A stretch of DNA of 64,000 nucleotides from Rickettsia sp. GTDB taxonomy: Bacteria > Pseudomonadota > Alphaproteobacteria > Rickettsiales > Rickettsiaceae. Below, piece after piece: positions 17,679-26,584 of this stretch. A program made the position numbers and the translations under genes. The notes under the pieces are model-generated. The model was given only the letters and a program-made list of their open reading frames with translations, ran no database searches and had not been told where the DNA came from. Location: assembly GCA_015657545.1 (NCBI GenBank), contig JADHZC010000009.1, forward strand, positions 48,428-112,427, given 5' to 3'. The stretch's first letter is position 1. Every line of letters starts with the position of its first letter.

Positions 17679-20411
17679 ATGCATTGGAGTTTGAATGAGA
17701 TTAGAAAAATTTTTTTAGATTACTTTATTAAAAATGGACATCACTTATATAAAACAAGCTCTTTAATACCTCAATCTGATAAGAGTCTTTTATTTACAAA
17801 TTCTGGAATGGTTCAATTCAAGAATTTATTCTTAGGCAATGAAGATATCAAATATAAAAAAGCTGTTTCAGCACAAAAATGTTTAAGGGCAGGGGGTAAG
17901 CATAATGATCTAGATCAAGTTGGATACACTAAAAGGCATCTTACATTTTTTGAAATGTTAGGTAATTTTTCTTTTGGAGATTATTTTAAAGAAGAAGCAA
18001 TTTATCATGCTTGGGAATTAGTAACAAAAATTTTTAATCTTAATCCAGAAAATTTATATGTAACAATATATTATCAGGATGAAGAATCTTACAATATATG
18101 GAAAAAAATAACTGATTTTTCAGATAATAAAATTATCAGAATAAAAAATGACGATAATTTTTGGAGAATGTCTGATACAGGTCCGTGTGGACCTTGTAGT
18201 GAAATTTTTTTTGATAGAGGAGAAAAATTCTCAGGAGGAGTACCTGGTTCTGCAAATCAGGATGGTGATAGATTTTTAGAAATTTGGAATCTAGTATTTA
18301 TGCAATATAACCAAATATCTTCGAATCAAGTTTCAGAATTATCTATGAAATCTGTAGATACTGGAATGGGATTAGAGAGAATAGCTTCTGTATTACAAAA
18401 TGTAGATAGTAATTTCGAAATAGATGTTTTTGAAAAAATTATTTCACGAATACAAGATTTTACAAAAATTTCTATAAATTCTCAAAATCTTTTTTCTTAT
18501 CGAGTGATAGCTGATCATCTGAGAGCCTCTAGTTTTTTGATCTCAGATCATGTTATACCCTCTAACGAGTCAGCTGGTTACGTCTTAAGAAGAATTTTAC
18601 GAAGAGCTATTAGACATTTAAATAAGATCACTAACAAAGAAGAGCCTATTTTGTACAAAATTGTGCCTGTTATTACAGAAATTTTTGAAGACACTTACCC
18701 TGAACTAAGAGAAAATTTTTCTACAATTGAGAAATTGATTCAAGATGAAGAAATAGCTTTTTCCCAAACACTTAATGGTGGTTTAAAAATATTACATAAA
18801 TTGTTAAAAAATTCCTCTAATAGCTCTATTTTTAGCGGTAAAGATGCTTTTGATTTATATGATACATATGGCTTTCCACTAGATCTTACAAAAGAAATAT
18901 TATTTTTTAAAGGAATATCTGTAGATGAAAAAGAGTTTAATTTTTACATGAATCGTAGAAAATTGACTTCTAAGCAATCTTCTTTTTTGTTGAGTAATCA
19001 TCAAGTGGAAGATAATTTATGGTCACATTTGCTTCAAAAATTTGGCCCTACAAAGTTTGTTGGATATGACGAATTGAGTTCTTTTTCTACAAAATTAATA
19101 TCTATAGTTTATGAAGGAAAAATTTTAGAAAAAATAAAAATAAAGGAGATTAATAAAAATGTCATTTTAATTTTAGACAAAACAGTTTTTTATGGAGAAT
19201 CTGGAGGGCAATTAGGGGATAAGGGCTTTTTAATCTGCAAGAACAATAATTTAAAATTAAAAGTAATTGATACTCAAAAATATTTAAATGAGCTATATGC
19301 ACATATTTGTTGCTTTGTAGATAATACTGATAATAATAAAGAAGATTTTTCTTTAAAAAATGGCGATCTAATAGATTTATATGTAGATAAAGATTATAGA
19401 AATTTATTAAAAATAAATCATACTGCTACTCACTTATTAAATTTTGCTTTAAGATCTCTTATAGATAAAAACATTATTCAAAAAGGCTCATTAGTAGCAT
19501 CAGATCATCTAAGATTTGATTTTAATCATTCTCATGGACTATCTAAAGAGCAAATATTGGCGATTGAGTTATTTGTAAATAGCCAGATATCAAAAAATTT
19601 ACTAGTTAAAATAGAAAATTTACCTAAAACAATTGCACTTGAAAGAGGAGCAATAGGAAATTTTGAAGAAAAATACAAAGACATAGTAAGAGTAGTTTCT
19701 ATTATACAAAATAATAATATTACAGATAAAAAAATTTTTTCTGAAAATAATTCTATAGAATTATGCGGAGGTACTCATGTGAATCAAACAGGAGAGATAG
19801 GTTTTTTCAAAATTATTTCAGAAAAATCTATATCCTCTGGCATAAGGAGAATTGAAGCACAAACTAATCAAACTGCAGTTTCTTTTATTCAAAAAAGAAA
19901 TTCATTGTTAGAAAATATTTATAAACTTTTAAAAACTTCACCTAATAATTTAGAAAAAAAAGTGAATATTTTGTTAGATGAAAACAAAAATTTGAAACAA
20001 GAAAATAGAATTTTAATAGAAAAATCCTTATTTTTTAATGAGGAAAATATTTTAAAAGAATCTTATAAATTGCCAAAAATCCGACTATTTGCTAAAAATT
20101 TTAATAATATTGCTCCAAAAATATTGATCAAATCTTCTGAAGATTTACTACATAAATGTAAAAAATATGATAATTTATTGATTTGTTATTTTACTAAATT
20201 TGAATCCAAATATTTTTTAATTTTTGTAGGAAAAGGAGAATTTTTTAATCAAAATAGTTTAGAGAAAATTTCTGTAGAATTATTAAATAATAATGTTAAT
20301 GCAGTAAACGCAAAAAATTGGGGAAAAGAAAATTTTAGACAAATTATTTTTGAAAAAAAAATTTCCTTTGAACATGTTCTTCAAGAATTAAAAATAATAT
20401 TGGATAAATAG
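17679..20411 (+). CDS. alaS: Alanyl-tRNA synthetase
   Basis: AlaRS charges tRNA-Ala and edits mischarged serine and glycine. The 910-residue protein has the class II catalytic core (RAGGKHNDLDQVGYT and HLTFFEMLGNFSFGDYFK in the first 100 residues). The editing domain has HTATHLLNFAL (HxxxH zinc site) and CGGTHVNQTGEIG, and a C-terminal oligomerisation domain follows. The start MHWSLNEIRKIFLDYF aligns with the usual N-terminus. All domains appear complete. It probably shares a promoter with tRNA-Thr. Confidence 0.96.
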   Translation: MHWSLNEIRKIFLDYFIKNGHHLYKTSSLIPQSDKSLLFTNSGMVQFKNLFLGNEDIKYKKAVSAQKCLRAGGKHNDLDQVGYTKRHLTFFEMLGNFSFGDYFKEEAIYHAWELVTKIFNLNPENLYVTIYYQDEESYNIWKKITDFSDNKIIRIKNDDNFWRMSDTGPCGPCSEIFFDRGEKFSGGVPGSANQDGDRFLEIWNLVFMQYNQISSNQVSELSMKSVDTGMGLERIASVLQNVDSNFEIDVFEKIISRIQDFTKISINSQNLFSYRVIADHLRASSFLISDHVIPSNESAGYVLRRILRRAIRHLNKITNKEEPILYKIVPVITEIFEDTYPELRENFSTIEKLIQDEEIAFSQTLNGGLKILHKLLKNSSNSSIFSGKDAFDLYDTYGFPLDLTKEILFFKGISVDEKEFNFYMNRRKLTSKQSSFLLSNHQVEDNLWSHLLQKFGPTKFVGYDELSSFSTKLISIVYEGKILEKIKIKEINKNVILILDKTVFYGESGGQLGDKGFLICKNNNLKLKVIDTQKYLNELYAHICCFVDNTDNNKEDFSLKNGDLIDLYVDKDYRNLLKINHTATHLLNFALRSLIDKNIIQKGSLVASDHLRFDFNHSHGLSKEQILAIELFVNSQISKNLLVKIENLPKTIALERGAIGNFEEKYKDIVRVVSIIQNNNITDKKIFSENNSIELCGGTHVNQTGEIGFFKIISEKSISSGIRRIEAQTNQTAVSFIQKRNSLLENIYKLLKTSPNNLEKKVNILLDENKNLKQENRILIEKSLFFNEENILKESYKLPKIRLFAKNFNNIAPKILIKSSEDLLHKCKKYDNLLICYFTKFESKYFLIFVGKGEFFNQNSLEKISVELLNNNVNAVNAKNWGKENFRQIIFEKKISFEHVLQELKIILDK

Positions 20412-20684
20412 GTTTTTTATAAAAATTATTTTTTGGCTAGGGAAGGGTATATTTTATAGCATTTTTTCAAGTTAAAAAATAATGAAAGATTCTTTTTGAT
20501 TAGATTGTTAAACAGATATAAAAAAATTGGCTTGCTGACAATAACCAAATTTGCTTAATATTTGAGTTTTAGGAATGTTCAATTAACAAAAAATATCTTT
20601 CAATTTGGGATGAAATTCATCTATATCATTTTTGAATAAATATTATCAATAATTATCAATATCAATTTTTAATAAATATGAAAT
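20412..20684. other. Non-coding part of a 500-bp gap after alaS
   Basis: AT-rich DNA with no RNA gene or clear promoter. A plus-strand frame just before 20685 reads short pieces such as SISIFNKYEICFSTGF broken by TAA and TAG codons, and these may belong to the same decayed gene as the small open frame that follows. Nothing else is recognised. Confidence 0.35.
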
Positions 20685-20858
20685 ATGTTTTTCAACAGGT
20701 TTTTAGGGTCGTTTATTTTATACATAATATATGTTATGGAAAATTTATATAAAAATCATCAAATTTTTCTAATTTTTTTCCAACTAATAAAATTGAAGCT
20801 GATAAATGAAGAATCTTTTCGTTTGCCTATCGCATATGATTATGTTAAATTTTCTTAA
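20685..20858 (+). CDS. Small hypothetical open frame, possibly a gene remnant (57 residues)
   Basis: From ATG 20685 the frame starts MFFNRFLGSFILYIIYV, has a hydrophobic middle, and ends NEESFRLPIAYDYVKFS with TAA at 20858. The C-terminal 15 codons use G and C more than the surrounding gap, which suggests real coding ancestry. There is no obvious ribosome-binding site, so this may be the surviving 3' end of a degraded gene and not a functional small protein. No family is recognised. Confidence 0.3.
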   Translation: MFFNRFLGSFILYIIYVMENLYKNHQIFLIFFQLIKLKLINEESFRLPIAYDYVKFS

Positions 20859-20911
20859 AATTGGTGTTTATGCTTGTTTAAACATAAGAAATAATTTAAA
20901 TAGGAAATTGT

Positions 20912-21391
20912 ATGCATGAAGCAAAGGAAGTGAAAAACTTTTTTAATAATGATATTTTAAATAAAGGTTATACAAAAAAAAACGGTAAGAAAAATTTTGC
21001 GAAAAATTATTATCTACCTTCAGTGGAATCATTAGAAAAATATGAAGAATATTATCCAGGTTTTGTAAAAAATTTTTTGGCAAATATACAAAAAAACAAA
21101 GAACAAGAACAAAATTTGAGAATGCAAATATTAAAATCCAAAATTTATAGTAAAAAACTCTATGAAAAATTAGAAATTTTTCTAATTTCTGTAGCTGTAA
21201 ACGTAATTCTGTTTTTACTCGTTAATAACAAGATATTTGAAGCAATTATTTTATCTATATCTTGTCTATTAATAGTTTTATTATATCTTTTCATTATTAG
21301 CTTTAAACATTTAAATAAGAAAAAAAATGCTTATTATCAAAAAGAAGCAACAAAAAAATCTATTCATAATTCTAAATTTAGAAATAAGTGA
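20912..21391 (+). CDS. DUF2335 predicted membrane protein
   Basis: The 159-residue protein has the DUF2335 pattern: YLPSVESLEKYEEYYPGFV (residues ~33-51), a charged helix KNKEQEQNLRMQI, then two adjacent membrane segments (residues ~88-104 and ~109-132) and a basic tail. DUF2335 proteins are small inner-membrane proteins of unknown function, common in alphaproteobacteria and prophages. Its stop overlaps the GTG start of ubiD by 3 bases (GTGA), so the two are probably translated together. Confidence 0.72.
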   Translation: MHEAKEVKNFFNNDILNKGYTKKNGKKNFAKNYYLPSVESLEKYEEYYPGFVKNFLANIQKNKEQEQNLRMQILKSKIYSKKLYEKLEIFLISVAVNVILFLLVNNKIFEAIILSISCLLIVLLYLFIISFKHLNKKKNAYYQKEATKKSIHNSKFRNK

Positions 21392-22860
21392 CTCACTTTA
21401 CTAATTTACAAGATTTTGTTACTTTTCTAGAATTTAAAAAAGATTTAAAAATTATTGATTATCCAGTATCTACAGATCTTGAAATAACAGAAATCAGTAA
21501 AAGATTTTTAAATAATAATGGCCCTGCTCTTTTATTCCAAAACGCCATTTCTGCTAAAATCACTAAAATACCAGTTCTAACCAACCTCTTTACTAGTAAA
21601 CTAAGAATTGCTTGGGCATTAGGATTAAAATCTGAAGAAGAATTTGAACATCTAGGAGAAATTCTTGCATTTTTAAGAGCCCCTACCCCCCCTTCTTCCT
21701 GGAAAGAGATTTTATCCTTATTTCCTATGATGAAAAGAATTTTTTACTTAAAAAATAACATAGTAAGTAAAGCTCCTTCTCAAGAAATAACGTTAACAGA
21801 AGATGATGTTGATCTAGATATATTGCCAATTACAAGATCTTGGCCAAAGGATGTATCTCCTTTAATAACTTGGCCATTGGTTGTGAGTCAAAATAATATA
21901 GGGAAAAAAGACTATAACGTAGGAGTTTATAGATTACAAAAATTAAACAAAAATCATCTGATAGTAAGATGGCTAAAAATAAGAGGAGGAGCTTTACATT
22001 TTAACAATTGGAATAAGGATTCTAAAAATAAAAAAATGCCTATCGCAATTGTGATAGGAGGCCCTCCAGCACTTAATTTAGTAGCTTCTATGCCAATACC
22101 CAAAGGGTTTTCAGAATATAAATTCTGTTCTGTTATACAAAGTAAATCTATAGAATTAGTAAAATGTAAAACTTCAGACTTATTGGTGCCAGCTCATGCA
22201 GAAATTATAATTGAAGGACATATAAATTTAGCAGAATATGCTTTAGAAGGTCCTTTTGGAGATCATACAGGATATTATAATGAACAAGAATCTTTTCCTG
22301 TAATGAAAATTTCTGCAATTACTATGAAAAAAAATCCTATTTTTTTAAGTACATATACTGGTAAATCGCCAGATGAACCTTCTATTATAGGAGAAAGTTT
22401 GAATATAATATTTTTACCTATAATAAAAAAACAATTTCCAGAAATAACAGATTTATATTTACCTCCAGAAGCCTGTTCTTACAGAATAATAATTATATCT
22501 ATAAATAAAACATTTCCAGGACAAGCAATAAAAATTATGATGGGAGTAATTTCTTTTTTAGAACAATTTTTATACGCTAAAATGGTAATTGTTGTAGATT
22601 CAGACATAAATATAAAAAATTGGAAAGAAGTTATTTGGGCTATTTCTACAAGATATGATCCATCAAGAGATAGTACAATAATTAACCAAGCCCCTATGGA
22701 TTACCTAGATTTTGCTTCTCCTGTAAGTGGTTTAGGAGGAAAAATTTTCATGGATGCTACTAAAAAAATATCTACAGAAAATTCTAGAAAATGGGGAGAA
22801 AAAATTAAAATGTCAGATGACATAATCAAAAAAATTGATAAAATTTGGAATAAAATTTAA
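21388..22860 (+). CDS. ubiD: UbiD-family 4-hydroxy-3-polyprenylbenzoate decarboxylase
   Basis: UbiD decarboxylates 4-hydroxy-3-polyprenylbenzoate in ubiquinone synthesis using prenylated FMN made by UbiX. The 490-residue protein starts at a GTG (MTHFTNLQDFVTFLE after initiation), matching the family's 'DLR.F...L' opening. The motifs VIGGPPALNLVASMPIPKG and EGPFGDHTGYYNE, which include the conserved acidic active-site region, are present. The length is normal. It overlaps the DUF2335 gene, and tRNA-Val follows. ubiX is not in the window. Confidence 0.9.
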   Translation: MTHFTNLQDFVTFLEFKKDLKIIDYPVSTDLEITEISKRFLNNNGPALLFQNAISAKITKIPVLTNLFTSKLRIAWALGLKSEEEFEHLGEILAFLRAPTPPSSWKEILSLFPMMKRIFYLKNNIVSKAPSQEITLTEDDVDLDILPITRSWPKDVSPLITWPLVVSQNNIGKKDYNVGVYRLQKLNKNHLIVRWLKIRGGALHFNNWNKDSKNKKMPIAIVIGGPPALNLVASMPIPKGFSEYKFCSVIQSKSIELVKCKTSDLLVPAHAEIIIEGHINLAEYALEGPFGDHTGYYNEQESFPVMKISAITMKKNPIFLSTYTGKSPDEPSIIGESLNIIFLPIIKKQFPEITDLYLPPEACSYRIIIISINKTFPGQAIKIMMGVISFLEQFLYAKMVIVVDSDINIKNWKEVIWAISTRYDPSRDSTIINQAPMDYLDFASPVSGLGGKIFMDATKKISTENSRKWGEKIKMSDDIIKKIDKIWNKI

Positions 22861-22870
22861 TTATTTCTTT

Positions 22871-22898
22871 TTGATATATATTTTTTTATTTGTATAAT
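22871..22898 (+). promoter_or_regulatory. Sigma-70-like promoter of tRNA-Val
   Basis: TTGATA at 22871-22876 and TATAAT at 22893-22898 are separated by 16 bp. The predicted start is near 22905, just ahead of the tRNA at 22911. Confidence 0.6.
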
Positions 22899-22910
22899 AT
22901 TTTTTATAGC

Positions 22911-22988
22911 GGGCGGTTAGCTTAATTTGGTTAGAGCACTACGTTGACATCGTAGAGGTTGGAAGTTCAAGTCTTCTATCGCCCACCA
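22911..22988 (+). tRNA. tRNA-Val (GAC anticodon), CCA encoded
   Basis: The acceptor GGGCGGT (22911-22917) pairs with ATCGCCC (22978-22984) with one G-U pair. The anticodon arm CTACG-TTGACAT-CGTAG gives anticodon GAC. A73 is at 22985 and CCA follows at 22986-22988, unlike the two other tRNAs in this window. Confidence 0.94.
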
Positions 22989-23191
22989 ATAATCAAAATC
23001 ATATCTTATATATAAATTCTATAATTTGAATAAATAGAAAAATTTTCTTATCTAAAAGATTAGCATTATATCTATAATATAAACTAAGACCTAAGCTAAT
23101 CAAAAGACATTTTAGTAAAAAATAAATATGATTGTTACCATAAAAATATAGATTTTATTATATAATAATTCTAGGTTTTAACTTAATTACT

Positions 23192-23700
23192 TCATGAATT
23201 ACTTGCTCCTACAGAGTGATCTTCTAAGATATTATAAAAAGTATTTTGTAATTGCATTATTTGCTTTTTTGACTCTAAAGGTAGCAATAATTTTATTATT
23301 TGCTTTATTTACTTGAATATTTGAAGTCTTATACCAGAAATTTACGAATATTGATTGACTTTTTTTATTTAGCTCTTACGTTCTTGCCTGAAGATTCTAT
23401 GATTTTTTTGGCTGATTTTATCATATTTTTTATTTTTAGATCTTCTATAAGATCTTAGCTAATGTTTTTTTTACTAATAATATTGCTTATTTTATTAGAA
23501 AAATCTTTTCTTATGTTCTCTTTCCCTATAACTTTATATAATTTTACTTAATTTTTGTTTTTTCCAATCTCTTAAATGTTTTTTATATTATTTTTAATAA
23601 AACTATTATTTGTTTTACTAGTTTTTTTATAAAGACTTAAATTTATTATTTTTCTTTTGTAATTGTAAAACAGATGCTCATTTCATATTATATAATAGAG
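23192..23700 (-). pseudogene. Eroded protein-coding gene between tRNA-Val and the GTA cluster
   Basis: One minus-strand frame reads as protein with scattered stops: LYKVIGKENIRKDFSNKIS, a TAA, then DLIEDLKIKNMIKSAKK and SSGKNVRAK. A shifted frame then continues with IKQIIKLLLPLESKKQ, LQNTFYNILEDHSVGASNS and a final TGA at 23192. Three internal stops in the first stretch are TAA codons that one C-to-T change from CAA (Gln) would explain; an earlier TGA also occurs. These stretches have higher G+C than the flanking DNA. The family is not recognised. The rest of this ~950-bp gap (22989-23191 and 23701-23934) holds nothing I can name. Confidence 0.45.
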
Positions 23701-23934
23701 GTAATCAAACAAAAATAGACAATTTTTAGATTTAAAATTAGCATAGGTTTGATGGAGTCATATATTTCAATTGGATAATATTTTCAAAATAAATAAATAC
23801 AACAATATTTTTATTGCTTGCTTAACACTTACTTAAAGAAGTGGAATTGTTTGAGCTTTTTACTCAAAACTTTAATTTTTACTGAAAAATAGGATATAAA
23901 ATTTTAGAAAAAATAAAAAGTAGCAAATAAATTT

Positions 23935-24705
23935 TTATCTAAAGGTAATTTTATTATCTGGAATAAAAGGTTCTCCTCGAAAATTTAATTCGTTTTTAAA
24001 TTTATTAGCACAAGTAGAAAAATTTTTATTACAATTCGGAATCAATTTAACATAATACTGATTTGATATTTGCAAAATAGACAAATGTAAATCACCTCTT
24101 AAATCTATATATAGAATATTTTGAATTTGTTTTATAATTTTAAAAATTATTTCTTCACTATTATAATAAACCACTAATTTTCCTTCATCAAAATAATGAT
24201 TTTCTTTTTGTAAATCTTCTAATTCAATAGAAAAATCATCTTTTATAGATTTAATTCTTGTATTATGAGAATACTCTTCTATATTAGCTCCACAATTTAC
24301 ATCTCCAAATTTTGCCCTACATGTTTTACTAAAATTTTTTAGAAGAGAATTATTATATTTGAAACTTTCTCCATTAAGAGAAATAATAAATTCTAAATCT
24401 TTTACTAAATATTCTGTAAAAAAAAATTTTTCTTTTTTAACTATTTTATTTTCATATATCCAATAAATATTCCATTCAGAATCTTCTAAATTTGTTTTAT
24501 TTTCTATCCCCTTGTACTCAAAAATGCCGTGTAAATCAACTTTTAATAAAGCAAAATTATTCATTTTCATTTCAAAAATATTTAAACCTGAGTATGGGAA
24601 ATAAATTTGAGAATTTATAGTAAGATTATAATTAGTAGAATTTAAATATAATTTTCTATTGCTTTTTAATGATATTTCAAAACAATAAATTATCATTTCT
24701 ATCAT
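23935..24705 (-). CDS. GTA/phage tail hub protein, DUF2163 (BR0599 family, RcGTA gp13-like)
   Basis: The 256-residue protein has the family's cysteine motif CRAKFGDVNCG near residue 130 and the C-terminal block CNKNFSTCANKF...NFRGEPFIPDN, which matches 'C..RF.TC..RF.N..NFRG.P..PG' of the GTA gp13 family. In RcGTA this protein forms part of the distal tail/baseplate hub. It follows DUF2460 after 10 bp, the same order as in RcGTA genes 12 and 13. The next RcGTA gene, an NlpC/P60 peptidase, is not found here. Confidence 0.8.
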   Translation of the reverse strand: MIEMIIYCFEISLKSNRKLYLNSTNYNLTINSQIYFPYSGLNIFEMKMNNFALLKVDLHGIFEYKGIENKTNLEDSEWNIYWIYENKIVKKEKFFFTEYLVKDLEFIISLNGESFKYNNSLLKNFSKTCRAKFGDVNCGANIEEYSHNTRIKSIKDDFSIELEDLQKENHYFDEGKLVVYYNSEEIIFKIIKQIQNILYIDLRGDLHLSILQISNQYYVKLIPNCNKNFSTCANKFKNELNFRGEPFIPDNKITFR

Positions 24706-24715
24706 AACAAAAAAA

Positions 24716-25294
24716 CTAAATAATTTGGGTTAGTTCAATATCAGCAAGTTTGATAAGATTGTTAGATATTAAGTCATATTTAAAATGATCGTCTAAAAAT
24801 CTAACCTTTGAATAAAATTCATAGCTAAGGTCAAGAGTAGCCCCTACTAGAACATCATCTAATATTTGTAAAAAATATTCATCCTCTTCTTTTTTTAAAA
24901 TAAAGGGAATATCAACATTTTCTTTTGTTAATTTTATAGTTTGTTCTATAGGTTTTTGAATATTTTTAGTAATAATTAAATCTGAAAATTGATATGTTTT
25001 TTGTAAAGTAATTTTTTGATCTTCATTTACTGTGATTTGGTGAGAAGATACTTGAAAATCTAAAAAATTTTTAACATAAAATGTTTTATAGCTACCAATT
25101 CTTGAAAGAAAAAATTCATAAAAATGCAAAAATTGTGATTTAGTAATTTTAGCATTAGATATCAAATACTTAAATTTAGGATTTATGGATTGAAGATTTT
25201 TTACTTCTCTTCCAGAATAAGAAGTAGCTGTAATATTAAAAAAAGATGGAGTAATATTTAAATAATATTCTATAAATTTGGGTAATACAGACAT
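24716..25294 (-). CDS. GTA/phage distal tail protein, DUF2460 (RcGTA gp12-like)
   Basis: The 192-residue protein carries the DUF2460 pattern: SYSGREVKNLQSINPKFKY, then FLHFYEFFLSRIGSYKTFYV and KNFLDFQV (the 'f...R.G...gF...D..D' signature), followed by YQFSDLIITKNIQKPI. It is a structural tail protein in gene transfer agents and siphophages. It directly follows the DUF3168 gene (15 bp), although in RcGTA the major tail protein, tail assembly genes and tape measure lie between these two. Confidence 0.75.
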   Translation of the reverse strand: MSVLPKFIEYYLNITPSFFNITATSYSGREVKNLQSINPKFKYLISNAKITKSQFLHFYEFFLSRIGSYKTFYVKNFLDFQVSSHQITVNEDQKITLQKTYQFSDLIITKNIQKPIEQTIKLTKENVDIPFILKKEEDEYFLQILDDVLVGATLDLSYEFYSKVRFLDDHFKYDLISNNLIKLADIELTQII

Positions 25295-25309
25295 ATAATT
25301 AATAAAAAC

Positions 25310-25687
25310 TTAATAAGTGCGAATTAGGATTATGTATTCTAAGATTAGATTTTCTGCTTTAGACGTAATAATATTATTGGTATCACTATTAATGATCTCT
25401 ATATTTTCTACAGAGAGTAAAGAATAATCTATTTGTAAAATTTTTAATATTTTTTCAGCAATAAATAATTGTCTACCTTTAATTGGAGAATTAATAGAAA
25501 TTTGAAAATATAATTCATAAAAATTTTCATAAAAATGAGGTAATTTTTTAATATTTTTTAAATCTAAAGATATAAAAGGATATTTGTATTCTCTAGGAAT
25601 TGGAGATAAAAAAATATTGTTAATTTGTAATTTTTCTTTAAAAACTTGAATTATGTGTTTTTGCAATGGAATTACTAATTCTAACAT
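25310..25687 (-). CDS. GTA/phage tail terminator, DUF3168 (RcGTA gp8-like)
   Basis: The 125-residue protein begins with a short N-terminal helix (LELVIPLQKHIIQVFKEKL). A beta-strand-rich core with YPFISLD and a RQLFIAEKILKIL helix follows, which resembles DUF3168 tail-completion proteins. The identification rests partly on its size and its position after the head-tail adaptor gene. It would cap the tail tube in a functional particle. Confidence 0.62.
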   Translation of the reverse strand: MLELVIPLQKHIIQVFKEKLQINNIFLSPIPREYKYPFISLDLKNIKKLPHFYENFYELYFQISINSPIKGRQLFIAEKILKILQIDYSLLSVENIEIINSDTNNIITSKAENLILEYIILIRTY

Positions 25688-25694
25688 AAATAAT

Positions 25695-26018
25695 TTAGGT
25701 TTTTCTACTTGTAATAATTACTAAAAAATTTTTTTTAGTAATAAAATCTATAATTTTTTCAATTTTAAATATTTTCGATTCAAATTGAATTTTTAACGAA
25801 TTAGAAATTCTTTTATCTTTTCTAGTGATAAATACTAAAAATTCTTGAGTACTATCTATTTTAAAAGGTTTATATTTTAAAATTTTAGAGAAACATGAAA
25901 ATTTTTCTTTCCAAACCTCATCACTAAAATCATCTTCTAAATATTTGTATAAAAAATGTATTTTTTCTCTTAAAACAAAGTTTTGATTTGATTGAAAAAT
26001 TTTCTGTATAAAAGGCAT
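25695..26018 (-). CDS. GTA/phage head-tail adaptor (head closure) protein, RcGTA gp7-like
   Basis: This 107-residue, beta-rich protein has the pattern of SPP1 gp16-like head-tail adaptors: an N-terminal VLREKIHFLYKY strand pair, a WKEKFSCFSKI strand with central tryptophan, RISNSLKIQFESKIFKIEKI and the C-terminal LVIITSRK. Such proteins close the head channel and join the tail. Identification rests on pattern and position between the connector and DUF3168 genes. Confidence 0.6.
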   Translation of the reverse strand: MPFIQKIFQSNQNFVLREKIHFLYKYLEDDFSDEVWKEKFSCFSKILKYKPFKIDSTQEFLVFITRKDKRISNSLKIQFESKIFKIEKIIDFITKKNFLVIITSRKT

Positions 26019-26036
26019 TAATAAATATTAAAATTA

Positions 26037-26576
26037 TTAGATAACAAAATTTTTAAATTGTAAAAAAACGCTACGTATTTGTATCCAATTACTAGGTTTG
26101 ATTATTCCATCATCATAAATAGCAGCAATATAACTTAATAAAGCTTGTTTAATTAAAACTGGAATTTTTTGAAAACCAGCTACATAACAGATTTGTAATT
26201 TTACAAATCCATTTAACTTACTAGTAAATTGTAAGCGAGAGTCCTTCAAAAAAAAATCTTTGTCTTCAAGCAATTCAATCTGTTTTTCTTCTTTTTCAGA
26301 AAAAGCAATAATTTTTTCTAATGAAAATATTGGTAAATCTTTTAAAAATACTTGTCGATTATCAGAAAGAGAAGAAAGAGGAAGTGAAATAAAAATTTTT
26401 CGTTTTTTTAAACAGATATTCATAAAATTTTCTGCATATTTAATAGAAGACTCTATAATGTCTTCTATTAAATCATTATCTTCATCGTGAAATATTCTTA
26501 AAAAAATTTTTGCTTCAGTCACAGAAATTATTAAAATGTCTTCCTCTAAAAATGTAATATTTTTTTCAATATACAT
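26037..26576 (-). CDS. GTA/phage head-tail connector (gp6-like)
   Basis: The 179-residue protein opens with a helical domain, TEAKIFLRIFHDEDNDLI then EDIIESSIKYAENFMN, matching the 'A..lRi...edd.li..li.aA...ae.' signature of gp6-like connector/adaptor proteins. In RcGTA the equivalent sits right after the major capsid gene, as here (8 bp). It would form the ring beneath the portal. Confidence 0.72.
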   Translation of the reverse strand: MYIEKNITFLEEDILIISVTEAKIFLRIFHDEDNDLIEDIIESSIKYAENFMNICLKKRKIFISLPLSSLSDNRQVFLKDLPIFSLEKIIAFSEKEEKQIELLEDKDFFLKDSRLQFTSKLNGFVKLQICYVAGFQKIPVLIKQALLSYIAAIYDDGIIKPSNWIQIRSVFLQFKNFVI

Positions 26577-26584
26577 AATAAAAA

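Noticed and set aside
23192..23700. Stop-codon reassignment (TAA/TAG read as Gln) to explain the broken frames
   Set aside because: Housekeeping genes across the window end normally at TAA or TAG and have no internal stops, so decay is the simpler reading.
23850..23868. Terminator hairpin TTTGAG/CTCAAA after the GTA cluster
   Set aside because: The stem is only six pairs, and no U-tract follows in the direction of the GTA genes.
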